A program made the position numbers and the translations under genes. Below are positions 31,773-41,330 of a stretch of DNA of 64,000 nucleotides, piece after piece (the first letter of the stretch is position 1; every line of letters starts with the position of its first letter). A model generated the notes under the pieces. That model made no database searches. It was not told the DNA's origin and was given only the letters and a program-made list of their open reading frames with translations. The DNA is from an uncultured Anaerococcus sp. (lineage in GTDB: Bacteria; Bacillota; Clostridia; Tissierellales; Peptoniphilaceae), in NCBI GenBank assembly GCA_943914475.1, contig CALUCE010000006.1, positions 1-64,000 on the forward strand, written 5' to 3'.

Positions 31773-31873
31773 AAATCTTCCTCCTATTTTTATTTCTATT
31801 ACTTAATATATAAATCCTCTTCTTCTTAATTTTACTATAGATTCCTATAAAAGAAAAACCTTTACATAAAAAT

Positions 31874-31909
31874 TAAAAAAGAACCCTACAAAATATCTTT
31901 GTAAGGTCC
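31874..31909 (-). terminator. Terminator of the Glu-rich lipoprotein gene
   Basis: GGACCTTACAAA pairs with TTTGTAGGGTTC over 12 bp (two G-U), followed by TTTTTT on the minus strand. Confidence 0.75.
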
Positions 31910-31937
31910 ATCATATTTTATAAATTTTATTTATAGG

Positions 31938-32570
31938 CTATGAAGAAATTGAAACAGATGTTACTAGTCCGTTTTCTACTTCAATTATTAGGGCAAGACC
32001 TGAATCATCAACTTCTTTTTCATATTCTAAAAATTCTTCTCTGGTAAATTCTTGACCAGGACTTGTTCCACCAACTGCTTGGAAGACAGCATCTTCTGCT
32101 AGTTTAAACTTGTGTTCTCCATTTTCGATTGGACTTATATTATCATAGTCTTCAAAAGTTTCCCTGTAGTCTATAGATCCCTTTACTATAAGAGTATCTT
32201 CTTCGATATTTACTTCGTAGCAGGTTGCTGAATCTATATCTTCCATAGGATTTCCCTCATTTGAAGCAAGTAGGGTACTCACATAAACACCGTCTTTAGT
32301 CATTTCTTCATTTTCATTTTCGTTCTCGTTTTCTTCTGTTTTTTCTTCTACAGGTGCTTGCTCATTTGCTGCTTGAGGATCATTTGATTCTGTTGACATT
32401 TGATTAATCTCTGTACTTTGGTCGTCCATTTCTTTCTCATCACTAGAAACATCTTCTACACTAGCTGGTGTAGATGAGTCATTTGTCTCAGGCGCCTTGT
32501 TTGAACAAGCTGCAAAAGCTGTTACCAAGGCAAATATAGAAAATGCTCTTACTAACTTCTTGTTTTTCAT
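31938..32570 (-). CDS. Acidic lipoprotein of unknown function
   Basis: A 210-residue secreted lipoprotein with lipobox FAAC (Cys at about 22). Residues 23-90 are a Ser/Asp/Glu/Asn-rich linker containing a run of Asn-Glu repeats, and a compact C-terminal domain (about 95-210) has several beta strands. I do not recognise the domain. It probably displays on the outer face of the membrane. It lies 64 bases downstream of an APC permease gene, so a link to uptake is possible but unproven. Confidence 0.7.
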   Translation of the reverse strand: MKNKKLVRAFSIFALVTAFAACSNKAPETNDSSTPASVEDVSSDEKEMDDQSTEINQMSTESNDPQAANEQAPVEEKTEENENENENEEMTKDGVYVSTLLASNEGNPMEDIDSATCYEVNIEEDTLIVKGSIDYRETFEDYDNISPIENGEHKFKLAEDAVFQAVGGTSPGQEFTREEFLEYEKEVDDSGLALIIEVENGLVTSVSISS

Positions 32571-32634
32571 TTCTACCTCCTTGTATTGGGCCAGGCCCTA
32601 GGTATATATTACTATATACCCTAATTATATAAAA

Positions 32635-33966
32635 TTAATTTTTTTGTAAGCCTTGGCCATAGTAGCTATAGCCACAAAAAGTAACCAAGGAACATATAAG
32701 AATAAATAGACTAACATAGAAAGGACTTGCTATAAGTGAGCCTATAAGTATGAAAATAGAACCTAGGCTTGCTATTACTGGCAAAATTTTAAGTTTAAAG
32801 CCTTCATCTTTTACCACCTTCCAAACCGCCCTGTATAGAAGCAGATAGACTAGATAGGAAAAGACTATGGAAATTTCGCTTATATCTCTACCATTAAAGA
32901 GTGAATATTTGGTCACAAAATAATGAACTATAGTCCAGAATATTATAAGTAGGAATAAAACCTTGGCAGATTTTAAGGAAATTCCATACCTTTCATCAAT
33001 CTTTGATATGCCCTTATCTTTTATCATATTTTTTTCAGCCAAGGCTTGGGGCATCCTAATACCTCCAAGTATAAGCCCATTTAAAACTCCAAGAACCGAT
33101 ATTACTATAAATATCAAAATAAGATTTCCTAGCCTATCTCCAAGTATTAGCTTACTTGCTTCAAAAACAGCCTCATCGCCAAGCTCTAAAATAGCTTTTG
33201 AACCTAAAATTTTTGTAATTCCAAATATATACAAAAGATAGGTTCCCAAAATTAATAAGGGACTTAGGATAAGGGCAAGGGGCATATTCCTTTTAGGATC
33301 TTTGACCTCAGGCGCTATATGTAGGGCTATGGTCCAGCCATCAAAAGAAAAAGTTAAAGGTACCAGAGCCGATAACCAACCTAATTCCTTAAGCTCTTGG
33401 CCAAAGGTATTTCCGTTTATGCTTCTTAGAGAAACTGGTTCTGCAAAGAAAATTCCATAAAGAACTATAAGGGCTATAGGTATAAGTTTGACCACTGTTG
33501 ATATGTTTTGTAGGTAACCTCCCCAGGCCTTTCTATACATATTTAATAGTAATAACAAACCTATGTAGACTAGGCCAAGGGCGATTTCTCCTATAAAACT
33601 TGCCTTAATGCCTAAGAGCATAAAGGTATACATGGCTGCTGCCCAGGCTATAACTACAGCCACAGCCGGTACATAAACAAATAGCTGGAACCATCCAAAA
33701 CCACAGGCCATGTTTTTGTTTATAAAGTGTTCAAAATATGCTACCAGGCCTCCCCTGTCATCACATCTTTTGGAAAGTTGAGACAGACTTAAGGATCCAA
33801 AAATTATACAAATAGAGCCCATAGCAAGGACTAAAAGTGCAAGTAGCAAGTTTCCATTTGTATAGGAAAATATGTCATCTGCCCTAAAATATATACCAGA
33901 TCCCACCACAATCCCAACTATCATAGTTATGGTAGTGAAAAGACCGTAAGATTTTCCTCTTCTCAT
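32635..33966 (-). CDS. APC superfamily amino acid permease
   Basis: A 443-residue transporter with about 12 membrane helices. The first helix has GIVVGSGIYFRAD, the unwound Gly-Ser-Gly motif that binds the amino group of the substrate, and helix 6 has PLTFSFDGWTIALHI. LAT-like or YfnA-like permeases look closest; the substrate is not readable. The start is the ATG at 33964-33966 (MRRGKSYG) behind GGAGGATGT; an upstream in-frame ATG overlaps the terminator hairpin of the gene before. Confidence 0.88.
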   Translation of the reverse strand: MRRGKSYGLFTTITMIVGIVVGSGIYFRADDIFSYTNGNLLLALLVLAMGSICIIFGSLSLSQLSKRCDDRGGLVAYFEHFINKNMACGFGWFQLFVYVPAVAVVIAWAAAMYTFMLLGIKASFIGEIALGLVYIGLLLLLNMYRKAWGGYLQNISTVVKLIPIALIVLYGIFFAEPVSLRSINGNTFGQELKELGWLSALVPLTFSFDGWTIALHIAPEVKDPKRNMPLALILSPLLILGTYLLYIFGITKILGSKAILELGDEAVFEASKLILGDRLGNLILIFIVISVLGVLNGLILGGIRMPQALAEKNMIKDKGISKIDERYGISLKSAKVLFLLIIFWTIVHYFVTKYSLFNGRDISEISIVFSYLVYLLLYRAVWKVVKDEGFKLKILPVIASLGSIFILIGSLIASPFYVSLFILICSLVTFCGYSYYGQGLQKN

Positions 33967-33980
33967 ACATCCTCCATCAT

Positions 33981-34017
33981 AAAAAGAAAAACCAATCAAA
34001 ATATTGAATTGGTTTTG
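33981..34017 (-). terminator. Terminator of the nucleosidase/PrsW transcription unit
   Basis: AAAACCAAT pairs with ATTGGTTTT around a short AT loop, followed by TTCTTTTTA on the minus strand. Confidence 0.7.
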
Positions 34018-34106
34018 TCTTTATAGTAATTCAATAGATAAATTTTATCATATTTATCTAAAAAAATACATAATAATAAATTTACTTTTTTAGGATTTCT
34101 AAAATG

Positions 34107-34790
34107 CTAGATTAAGTTAGCATCTAAGATATTTTCTACTATATTTATGCACATATCTGCAGCTTCTCTGGATCTTTCTTCATACTCTTCTGCCCCACCT
34201 GTAACAGAGTCGGAAACAGTTTTTATTAATAGGTTAGGAACCTTATTAAGGTCAGAAATAAGAACAACTGCAGCGCTTTCCATATCGCATATGTCGGCGC
34301 CGAATTTTTCATTTAAAACTTTTTTATCTGCATCAGCGTGAACGAACTTATCAGCACAAGCCCCCACAAAGACAGGTATATCAGGATACATTTCCCTCAC
34401 CTTAGCTAAAATATCCTTACTTGTAGGTAAGTATATGTCTGGATATTCTAAGTATCTTCCCACTTCTACCTTATCAATGGCAGATGTGTCCATATCATAG
34501 TGAACTACCTTTTCTACAAAGCAGGTATCTGCAACTTCCAAGTCTTCCCTTAGGGCTCCTACAACACCAAAGTTTATTAAAAAGTCTATATCATAGGAGT
34601 CACAAAGCATTTGCACTGCAGCAGCTGCTCTTATTAGGCCAAGTCCCGAATGTACAAAGTGTAGCCTATAGTCTTTTCTTTCTAGGATATATACATCAAA
34701 ACCATTTTTAAATTCGTGGATTAAATCATCCTTATATTTTCCTGTTACTGCTTCTACTTCCACAGCAACTAACAAACCAATATTTTTCAT
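34107..34790 (-). CDS. MTA/SAH nucleosidase-like protein
   Basis: A 227-residue nucleoside-phosphorylase-fold enzyme resembling 5'-methylthioadenosine/S-adenosylhomocysteine nucleosidase. LINFGVVGALRE (strand and Gly loop), DMESAAVVL (ribose-binding Met-Glu) and the catalytic-Asp strand VSDSVTGGAEE are present. The N-terminus MKNIGLLVAVEVEA matches the substrate-binding Glu region of MTAN. Its start overlaps the stop of the PrsW-like gene by four bases. Confidence 0.85.
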   Translation of the reverse strand: MKNIGLLVAVEVEAVTGKYKDDLIHEFKNGFDVYILERKDYRLHFVHSGLGLIRAAAAVQMLCDSYDIDFLINFGVVGALREDLEVADTCFVEKVVHYDMDTSAIDKVEVGRYLEYPDIYLPTSKDILAKVREMYPDIPVFVGACADKFVHADADKKVLNEKFGADICDMESAAVVLISDLNKVPNLLIKTVSDSVTGGAEEYEERSREAADMCINIVENILDANLI

Positions 34791-35599
34791 ATTAACTCCT
34801 TATATAAATTATTAACAAAATGCTTCTTATACAAATAAAACAAAACTATTAGCATAGAACCAGACAAAAGCGTACCGACCAACCTATATTCTCCATAAGG
34901 ACTGTCCCAGATAAGGTGGTTTATTAGGACAAAAATTATGAGAACTAGTCCCTTGGATATCTTTTTTTCTTTAAAAAGAAAATAAAAGCCCAAGGCAAAA
35001 ATAGCCGTATAGGTCCAATGGGAGGAAAGCCCTCCTGATACTCTTGATAAAACTAAAGGATATAGGTTATCCATATTAGAAAGACCATCACTTCCAATAT
35101 AGGAAATATCCTCCATTATCTGGAAGCCAAGTCCTATGGCAAAACCTCCTATAAAATAATCACTAATAGCTTTCTTTTTTAACAAGTATAGGATGCCAAC
35201 CAAGACAAAAAGCTTTATAAACTCTTCATTAAAAGGTGCAGTAAGTGCCAGTCCCCAAGATTCATAGGTATTTTTTGAAAGCAGATCTTTTAAAAAAAGT
35301 CCACCCTTATCATTGGCAAATGCTGCCAAAAAGCCTGGTATAAACATACCACAGACTAAATAAATTGTAATTACTTTCTTATCTATGCCCAAATTTAAGC
35401 CCAGCCTATAAAGGATAAGACCCAAAGGCAGGATATAAATTAAAAGAAGCAAAGAAGATGCTATTCCCAAAAAATAGTCCATGGCCTTTATGTCTTCATT
35501 ATAAAAATAATTAAGCTCATAATCAAATCCATATAAAAATAATAAAACTAGGATAGATAGGACTAGCCAGCTATAATTTTTTTCTTTTTTTCCTTCCAT
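34787..35599 (-). CDS. PrsW-type intramembrane metalloprotease
   Basis: A 270-residue membrane protein with about seven to eight helices. Putative metal and catalytic residues lie in the right helices: NEEFIKLFVL (EExxK, about 121-130), GFQIMEDISY (Glu), SSHWTYTAIF (His) and INHLIWDSP (His). PrsW-family proteases cleave within the membrane, as in B. subtilis anti-sigma control; the substrate here is unknown. It is translationally coupled to the nucleosidase gene downstream. Confidence 0.85.
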   Translation of the reverse strand: MEGKKEKNYSWLVLSILVLLFLYGFDYELNYFYNEDIKAMDYFLGIASSLLLLIYILPLGLILYRLGLNLGIDKKVITIYLVCGMFIPGFLAAFANDKGGLFLKDLLSKNTYESWGLALTAPFNEEFIKLFVLVGILYLLKKKAISDYFIGGFAIGLGFQIMEDISYIGSDGLSNMDNLYPLVLSRVSGGLSSHWTYTAIFALGFYFLFKEKKISKGLVLIIFVLINHLIWDSPYGEYRLVGTLLSGSMLIVLFYLYKKHFVNNLYKELI

Positions 35600-35613
35600 A
35601 GAACCTCTTCTAC

Positions 35614-36192
35614 TTATTTATTAAAACTTTTTATGTATTGGTAACCATCATCTCTAGACTCATAAAGTCTTATCTCACAGTTTTCAGGTTTAGGCCTCCA
35701 TTTGATACCGCTTGGTCTTCCTTCAAGATAACCACACAAGGCCCTGATGATACCCCCATGGCAAACTACAAGCACATCTTCATAGTCCTTTTTTTCTATG
35801 TCTTGTAAAAATTCCCTCGACCTTGCTATCATAGAAGAAATTGGTTCTACAGTTTCCGGAGCCTTTATTCTTTCTGGAAAAATCCAATAAAAGCTCATAC
35901 TTGGTCCCATTCTTAGGTAGTGTTTTTTCTCATACCTACCAAAGTCAACTTCTATAATTCTCTTATCTATTATCACTTGATCAGTTTCTACATTTCCAAT
36001 AATTTCAGCTGTTCTTACAGCTCTTATCAAAGGACTTGCATAAACCGCATCAAATTTTACATCTCCTATAGCAGACCTTGCCGCCTTTGCTTGTTCTATG
36101 CCTGTCTGATTTAAAGGAGCATCGGTCAAACCCTGCATTAGCCTCTTTTTATTTAAATCTGTTTGTCCATGTCTAGTAAGCCAAATTCTCAT
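35614..36192 (-). CDS. Histidine phosphatase family protein
   Basis: A 192-residue phosphoglycerate-mutase-like phosphatase. The phosphoacceptor motif is TRHGQTDLN (6-14), the second Arg-containing stretch is SPLIRAVRTAEI, and VVCHGGIIRALCG holds the second catalytic His. The single-domain size fits a cofactor-independent phosphatase such as CobC or PhoE. The substrate is unknown. It lies 14 bases upstream of the PrsW-like gene and probably starts the unit. Confidence 0.88.
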   Translation of the reverse strand: MRIWLTRHGQTDLNKKRLMQGLTDAPLNQTGIEQAKAARSAIGDVKFDAVYASPLIRAVRTAEIIGNVETDQVIIDKRIIEVDFGRYEKKHYLRMGPSMSFYWIFPERIKAPETVEPISSMIARSREFLQDIEKKDYEDVLVVCHGGIIRALCGYLEGRPSGIKWRPKPENCEIRLYESRDDGYQYIKSFNK

Positions 36193-36273
36193 TTCTACTC
36201 CTAACTATAAGTATTTATCTTAATTATAACATTAATAATTCCTATAGGAAATTTCTTAAATTTTTTTTAAGGC

Positions 36274-36313
36274 AAAAAAAGACAAGTCCCAAACTTGTTC
36301 ATAGGGACCTGTC
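36274..36313 (-). terminator. Terminator of the korAB operon
   Basis: A GACAGGTCCC/GGGACTTGTC stem (one G-U) is followed by seven T on the minus strand. Confidence 0.85.
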
Positions 36314-36326
36314 TTGTAATTATTTT

Positions 36327-37181
36327 TTATCTCATCCTATCCATGATTTTTTTAGCTGCCATAGGATCAAGTTTTCTATCTATCATTGGCTCTTTGTTAG
36401 TGATAAATCCAAATTGGTCTTCGTAGGTTTGACTTTCTACCTTATAAATAACACCTGTTGGTATTTCATCTCCCCACATCAAGGCTTTTTGAAGAGCCTC
36501 ATCAAAGTTAGTAGGATCGTAAGAGTCATCGAGAGGTTTTACTCTTTCCTTATACCATTGGAAGGTATTAACCTTATTCCAAGTTATACATGGTTGAAGA
36601 ACATCTACCAAGGCATAACCCTTGAATTGAATTGCTTCTTTGATGATTTCTGTAAGTTGTTTAACATCTCCAGAAAATCCTCTAGCTACAAAACCAGCTC
36701 CCAAAGTCATAGCAAAGGCAAGCGGCTTCATCATTTTGTTTCTGCTACCATCTTGGGCAAAAGTTTGAACTTGGCCTTGGTCAGTTGTTGGAGAAGCTTG
36801 TCCTTTGGTTAAACCATAAACTTGGTTGTTGTGAACTATTTGGGTAATATTGGTATTTCTTCTTATAGCGTGGATCATGTGGTTTCCACCTTCACCATAG
36901 GCATCTCCATCTCCACCTTCTGCTATAACTACAGCATTGTGGTTTGAAAGTTTGATGGCAGTAGCTACTGGAAGAGATCTACCGTGGAGTCCTGCGAAGG
37001 CATTTAGGTCTATATATTGTGGCATCTTACCAGCTTGACCTATACCTGCAGACATTATGACATCATCCATGCCTAGGTTTAATTCTTCTAGGGCATTTTT
37101 AAGAGCAAGTCTAATACCAGGGTTACCACAACCTGGACACCATTGGGTTTCGTCTGTTATTTTAAATTCGTAATTTTTCAT
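36327..37181 (-). CDS. korB: 2-oxoacid:ferredoxin oxidoreductase, beta subunit
   Basis: A 284-residue thiamine-diphosphate-binding beta subunit. WCPGCGNPGIRLAL (13-26) carries Cys residues typical of the Fe-S site, and EGGDGDAYGEGGNH and NNQVYGLTKGQASPT form the Mg/ThDP region. With the alpha-gamma subunit it oxidatively decarboxylates a 2-oxoacid (2-oxoglutarate or a branched/aryl oxoacid) and reduces ferredoxin. It overlaps the alpha subunit gene by four bases. Confidence 0.9.
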   Translation of the reverse strand: MKNYEFKITDETQWCPGCGNPGIRLALKNALEELNLGMDDVIMSAGIGQAGKMPQYIDLNAFAGLHGRSLPVATAIKLSNHNAVVIAEGGDGDAYGEGGNHMIHAIRRNTNITQIVHNNQVYGLTKGQASPTTDQGQVQTFAQDGSRNKMMKPLAFAMTLGAGFVARGFSGDVKQLTEIIKEAIQFKGYALVDVLQPCITWNKVNTFQWYKERVKPLDDSYDPTNFDEALQKALMWGDEIPTGVIYKVESQTYEDQFGFITNKEPMIDRKLDPMAAKKIMDRMR

Positions 37182-38848
37182 AGTACTTCCTCCAATCTTT
37201 CAACCAATTCTTCAAGATAAAATGGTCTTCCATCATATTTATTAATAATGTAGTCTGCTTTTACTAAAGCTTCTTGACGAATAAGTCCTTCAAATTGGCC
37301 GTCTTTATTCATTTCTACTACTATATAGTTTTTAGCTTTTTCATGGTATTTTTTAAACTTCTCAAGTGGTAGTGGGAAGATATCTCCGAAGGAAAGTCCC
37401 TTTATCTTGTGACCTTTTTCATTTAAAAGATCTATAGCTTCCTTAACCACTCCATAGGTTGATCCCCAACATACTACAAGGGTATCAAAGTCTTCATCAT
37501 TTCCGATATCCCAAGGTTCTTGTGTATCATCTTTTATGATACCTTCAAATTTTCTATGTCTTTTGTCAACCATCTTGATTCTGTTTTCTGCAGACTCATC
37601 TGTCCTACCAAACTCATTATGTTCATCAGAGTCTACCATAACCATATTTCCATTGGCTCTGGTTGGGATTAGTCTTGGGCTTACTCCAGATTCTGTATCT
37701 TCATAACGGTTATAAGTTCCTGGTTCGTAGTCTTCTGGATTTGCCAAGTGTCTGTCTATTTTAATCTTTTCAAAGTCTAAAGGCTCAATACTTACATTGG
37801 TATCTGCAAGTTCCTTATCAGACATCAAAATAACTGGAATTTGGTATTTTTCTGCCAAGTCAAAGGCCCTAGCTGTTTGGTAGAAGGCATCTTCTGCACT
37901 TCTTAAAGCAATAATCTTTCTAGGGAATTCTCCATGACCGTTGTGGATTAAAAATCTAAGGTCAGATTGTTCTGTATCTGTTGGAAGTCCTGTCGCAGGT
38001 CCTGGTCTTTGAACGTCAATAATAACTATTGGAGTTTCAATAATACCTGCTAGTGAAAATGCCTCACTCATCAAGGCCATACCTGCACCAGAAGATCCTG
38101 TCATTGCACGAACTCCTGCATAGGATGCACCAAGGGCCATATTTAGAGCACTTACTTCGTCTTCACATTGGTCTACAACTATTTCAAGCTCATCAGAAAC
38201 ATCTGATAAGAAGCCAAGTACTCCTGAAGATGGGGTCATTGGGTAAGCACAGTAAAACTTACAACCAGCTGCAGCAGCTCCAAGCCCAACGGCTTCGTTA
38301 CCATTGATTAGGATACTATCTCTAGTATCTATAGGGGCTACTTCACTTTTTGTAATACCATAACCATAGTCCAAGGCTTTTAGGTTTCCTTCAATAAGAC
38401 TTTCTTTGAAGGTTTCTTTAACTACCTCTTCTCCAACTTTAACATCGATTTTTAATCTGCCCATAAGCATACCAAGGCCAATAGTAGAAATCATCTTAGG
38501 GTTTCCAAGCTCAACGGCCTTGTCTACCATCTTGTATTTTTTTGTTTGATCATAGCCTTTAATGCTTTCATCACAAAAGCTTAGGCCATCATCCTTGAGT
38601 CTGTCAAGGTGTCTTTCTAAGGTTTCTTCATTTAAAGCAAAGATCACATCTAAGGCTTTTCTAGGACTTGAAATTTCCTTATCAGAAAATCTAATTTGGA
38701 AAAAATTATGTCCTCCCCTTACACGTGACCTATAATCAGAAGTGGTGTAAACATGATAGCCACTTCTTTGCAACACCTTGTTAAATAGGCTTGCTACTGT
38801 GTCCATACCTTGACCAGCAGCTCCACCAATCAATACGTTTTTATCCAT
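37178..38848 (-). CDS. korA: 2-oxoacid:ferredoxin oxidoreductase, fused gamma-alpha subunit
   Basis: A 556-residue polypeptide. The N-terminal gamma domain (about 1-185) starts VLIGGAAGQGMDT and binds the electron-transfer side; the alpha domain (about 195-556) has NGNEAVGLGAAAAGCKFY and the YPMTPSSG segment typical of KorA. The fusion of gamma to alpha is common in Kor-type enzymes. The start at 38848 (MDKN) follows TATGGAGGATA; the longer reading starts within that site. It acts with KorB. Confidence 0.9.
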   Translation of the reverse strand: MDKNVLIGGAAGQGMDTVASLFNKVLQRSGYHVYTTSDYRSRVRGGHNFFQIRFSDKEISSPRKALDVIFALNEETLERHLDRLKDDGLSFCDESIKGYDQTKKYKMVDKAVELGNPKMISTIGLGMLMGRLKIDVKVGEEVVKETFKESLIEGNLKALDYGYGITKSEVAPIDTRDSILINGNEAVGLGAAAAGCKFYCAYPMTPSSGVLGFLSDVSDELEIVVDQCEDEVSALNMALGASYAGVRAMTGSSGAGMALMSEAFSLAGIIETPIVIIDVQRPGPATGLPTDTEQSDLRFLIHNGHGEFPRKIIALRSAEDAFYQTARAFDLAEKYQIPVILMSDKELADTNVSIEPLDFEKIKIDRHLANPEDYEPGTYNRYEDTESGVSPRLIPTRANGNMVMVDSDEHNEFGRTDESAENRIKMVDKRHRKFEGIIKDDTQEPWDIGNDEDFDTLVVCWGSTYGVVKEAIDLLNEKGHKIKGLSFGDIFPLPLEKFKKYHEKAKNYIVVEMNKDGQFEGLIRQEALVKADYIINKYDGRPFYLEELVERLEEVL

Positions 38849-38991
38849 ATTATCCTCCATATATTTTTGGAATTGCGTTTCTCAACTATTAATCTAATAC
38901 CCAATTAATTTACAAATATTGATATTTTTTATCATTTTCTAAGAAAAAAATTAAAACTTTGAAAATTTATCTATATTAGAAAAGAAAACAT

Positions 38992-39025
38992 AAAAAAAGA
39001 GCCTGACTTTAGTCAAAGTCTGCTC
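38992..39025 (-). terminator. Terminator overlapping the end of the pseudouridine synthase gene
   Basis: GAGC-AGACTTTG/AAAGTC-AGGCTC forms a hairpin followed by seven T. The stem uses the last codons of the gene. Confidence 0.75.
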
Positions 39026-39719
39026 TTAGTAAGGATATTTCTTCTTCTGTTAGGGGTCTGTAGGAAGCCTTCTTGAGATTCTTATCTAAGTTTACAGGAC
39101 CTATGGCCAATCTTTTTAGATATAAAACTTCCTTGCCACATGCCCTAAGCATTCTTTTTACTTGGTGGTATTTTCCTTCCTTTATATAGACCAAACATTC
39201 ATGGTCAGAAAGAATTTCAAGCTTACTTGTTAAGGTTGTATAGTTTTCTTCCTTAAAATATATTCCTTCTTTAAATCTTTTTATGTCTTCTTCTTCCAAA
39301 ACTCCATCCACCCTGGCATAGTATTTTTTATAGATATGGCTATCAGGATGGATTATATTTTGTAGGAAAATACCATCATTGGTTAGAATAACCAAGCCTT
39401 CAGTGTCATAGTCTAGCCTTCCTGCTGGTGAAAGGTCTTTATCTTGTAAATCTTTAGGCAAAAGATCTATTACCGTCTTTCTTTTATAGGACTTGGTCTG
39501 GCAAATATAGCCCTTGGGCTTGTTCATCATAAGATAAAGGTAGTCTTGTGAAATTTTTTCCTTATTTTTTAGAATAATTTTATCTTTTTCTGGGTCTATT
39601 TCTTTTTTAGCCTTGGTGACCAAGACATCATTTACATAGACATTTCCTTCTTCTATATAAATTTTAACTTCCTTACGGGAACCTAGTCCCTTATTAGCCA
39701 AGTATTTATCAAGTCTCAT
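39009..39719 (-). CDS. RsuA/RluB-family rRNA pseudouridine synthase
   Basis: A 236-residue protein with an N-terminal S4 RNA-binding domain (about 1-60; MRLDKYLANKGLGSR) and the pseudouridine synthase domain. The catalytic Asp lies in AGRLDYDTEGLVILTNDG (the GRLDxxTxG motif). The KYHQVKRM element is the usual C-terminal signature. It most likely modifies 16S or 23S rRNA (RsuA or RluB/E type); which site is not readable. Its terminator overlaps the stop. Confidence 0.9.
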   Translation of the reverse strand: MRLDKYLANKGLGSRKEVKIYIEEGNVYVNDVLVTKAKKEIDPEKDKIILKNKEKISQDYLYLMMNKPKGYICQTKSYKRKTVIDLLPKDLQDKDLSPAGRLDYDTEGLVILTNDGIFLQNIIHPDSHIYKKYYARVDGVLEEEDIKRFKEGIYFKEENYTTLTSKLEILSDHECLVYIKEGKYHQVKRMLRACGKEVLYLKRLAIGPVNLDKNLKKASYRPLTEEEISLLRADFD

Positions 39720-39890
39720 AGCTTACTCTTTCTTTTATTTTTCTTAATTTTCTCATTAATCTTAATATATAGGAAAGGTGAAAAATTTTCAATTATTAAG
39801 CTATAGGATATTTTTCAATTATCTGATATATTAGTTAGGTAAGAATACGATACTTATATTAATTTGAAATAAAATTAAAAGGAAGAAGAC

Positions 39891-41252
39891 ATGGCAGAAA
39901 GAAAAAGTAATATAGATTTTATTACAAGTGGAAATATAAATGAAGTTATTTTTAAACTATCAATTCCACTTATGATTAGTAACTTAATTAAAACCTTATA
40001 CACCATAACCGATGGTATTTATGTAGCTCAAATATCCTCAGAAGATTACGCAGCCACGTCTTTTACTTGGCCTGTCCTATTTTTATTTATAGCAGTAGGT
40101 CTTGGAGTAAATGTTGCAGCTACATCTCTTATGAGTCAAAAGTTAGGGGCAAAGAAGCTTGATGATTGTAAAAATTATGCTTCCCACACCCTCCTTATAA
40201 CGACAATATTGGGACTTATCTTTTCAGTACTAGGATATTTTATAGCACCTTATATTGTTAGGTGGATGGGAGCTAGCGGATCTTTTGCAGAAAAATCAGA
40301 AATTTTCTTGGCCATAAACTCTCTTGGACTTCTTTTTGATACTATATTTTTCGGCTACCAAGCCATCCTAAACTCCCAAGGAAGAACCAAGTCCATGACT
40401 GTAATTTCTACAATTTCATCTATTACCAATGTTATCTTGGATCCTTTCTTTATCTTTGATAGTGTCCTAGGACTTCCAGGGCTAGACATGGGCATAAAGG
40501 GTGCCGCCATAGCCACAGTAATATCTAAAGTTTTATTAGTAATTATATCAGTTAGGGTAGTAAGAAAAGAATCAGAAATAGTGGTAACTTTCAGGGACTT
40601 TGACTTTGATATGACCATAGTAAAAAAAATCTTTTCCATGGCTATACCAGCATCTCTAGGAACCAGCGGTGAGGCCATAGGTTTTACTATCCTAAATGGT
40701 TTTATCCAATCATACGGTACAACAACCCTTGCCGCCTTCTCTATGGGCAATAGACTTGCTGATCTTTTTAACCAAGGATCCATGGCTGTAGGAATGGCCC
40801 TAACATCAATCATTGGCCAAAACTACGGAGCTGGTAAGAAAGAAAGGGTAAAAGATATTTTCAAAAGAGCAAATATAATCATTACCTTCTTTTCAATCTT
40901 TACAGCCATATGCCTAATCGCCTTTAAAAATCCCCTACTTTCTATATTTATAAAAGATAAGACTGATATAGAATTATGGAGTCAAGCAAGCGAATATATG
41001 TACTTTACATCTGTTATAACCTTCTTTATGGGATATTTCTCAGCCATAAATGGTTACTTCCAAGGAATTGGAAAAACAAAGTTCACCATGCTCCTATCCC
41101 TGGCTAGACTTTGGGCTATTAGACTTCCTTTGATAATGATTCTAAAATATACAACCGATCTAGGCTCAACAGGCATATGGATATCAATGCTTGTATCAAA
41201 CGCCCTTACAGTAATCTATGGATTTTATATCTACGCAAAGAAAAATCACTAG
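39891..41252 (+). CDS. MATE family efflux transporter
   Basis: A 453-residue, 12-helix transporter of the NorM/DinF-like group, exporting cationic drugs or metabolites with Na+ or H+. The start of helix 1 is FKLSIPLMISNLIKTLYTITD; two pseudo-symmetric halves are visible, with KIFSMAIPASLG beginning the second. It starts behind AAAAGGAAG. Its stop codon lies in one arm of the long hairpin at 41241-41329. Confidence 0.92.
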   Translation: MAERKSNIDFITSGNINEVIFKLSIPLMISNLIKTLYTITDGIYVAQISSEDYAATSFTWPVLFLFIAVGLGVNVAATSLMSQKLGAKKLDDCKNYASHTLLITTILGLIFSVLGYFIAPYIVRWMGASGSFAEKSEIFLAINSLGLLFDTIFFGYQAILNSQGRTKSMTVISTISSITNVILDPFFIFDSVLGLPGLDMGIKGAAIATVISKVLLVIISVRVVRKESEIVVTFRDFDFDMTIVKKIFSMAIPASLGTSGEAIGFTILNGFIQSYGTTTLAAFSMGNRLADLFNQGSMAVGMALTSIIGQNYGAGKKERVKDIFKRANIIITFFSIFTAICLIAFKNPLLSIFIKDKTDIELWSQASEYMYFTSVITFFMGYFSAINGYFQGIGKTKFTMLLSLARLWAIRLPLIMILKYTTDLGSTGIWISMLVSNALTVIYGFYIYAKKNH

Positions 41253-41329
41253 TAAAGATTAGGAATGCTTACCATAGGTTGGATTTAATATCCAACTTAT
41301 GGACTCCTTAATCATGTCTAGTGATTTTT
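41241..41329. repeat. Long imperfect hairpin between convergent genes
   Basis: An 89-base inverted repeat with outer arms AAAAATCACTAG (41241-41252) and CTAGTGATTTTT (41318-41329), middle pairs GATTA/TAATC and GGA/TCC, and inner arms CCATA/TATGG and TTGGAT/ATCCAA. It includes the MATE stop codon and ends two bases before the GNAT stop codon. Both strands end in T-runs, so it probably acts as a two-way terminator, but it is much longer than the others here. Confidence 0.75.
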
Positions 41330-41330
41330 A

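Noticed and set aside
31938..32570. Glu/Asn repeats in the lipoprotein as a functional tandem repeat or phase-variable tract
   Set aside because: The repeats are short and irregular at DNA level and sit in an expected linker after the lipobox.
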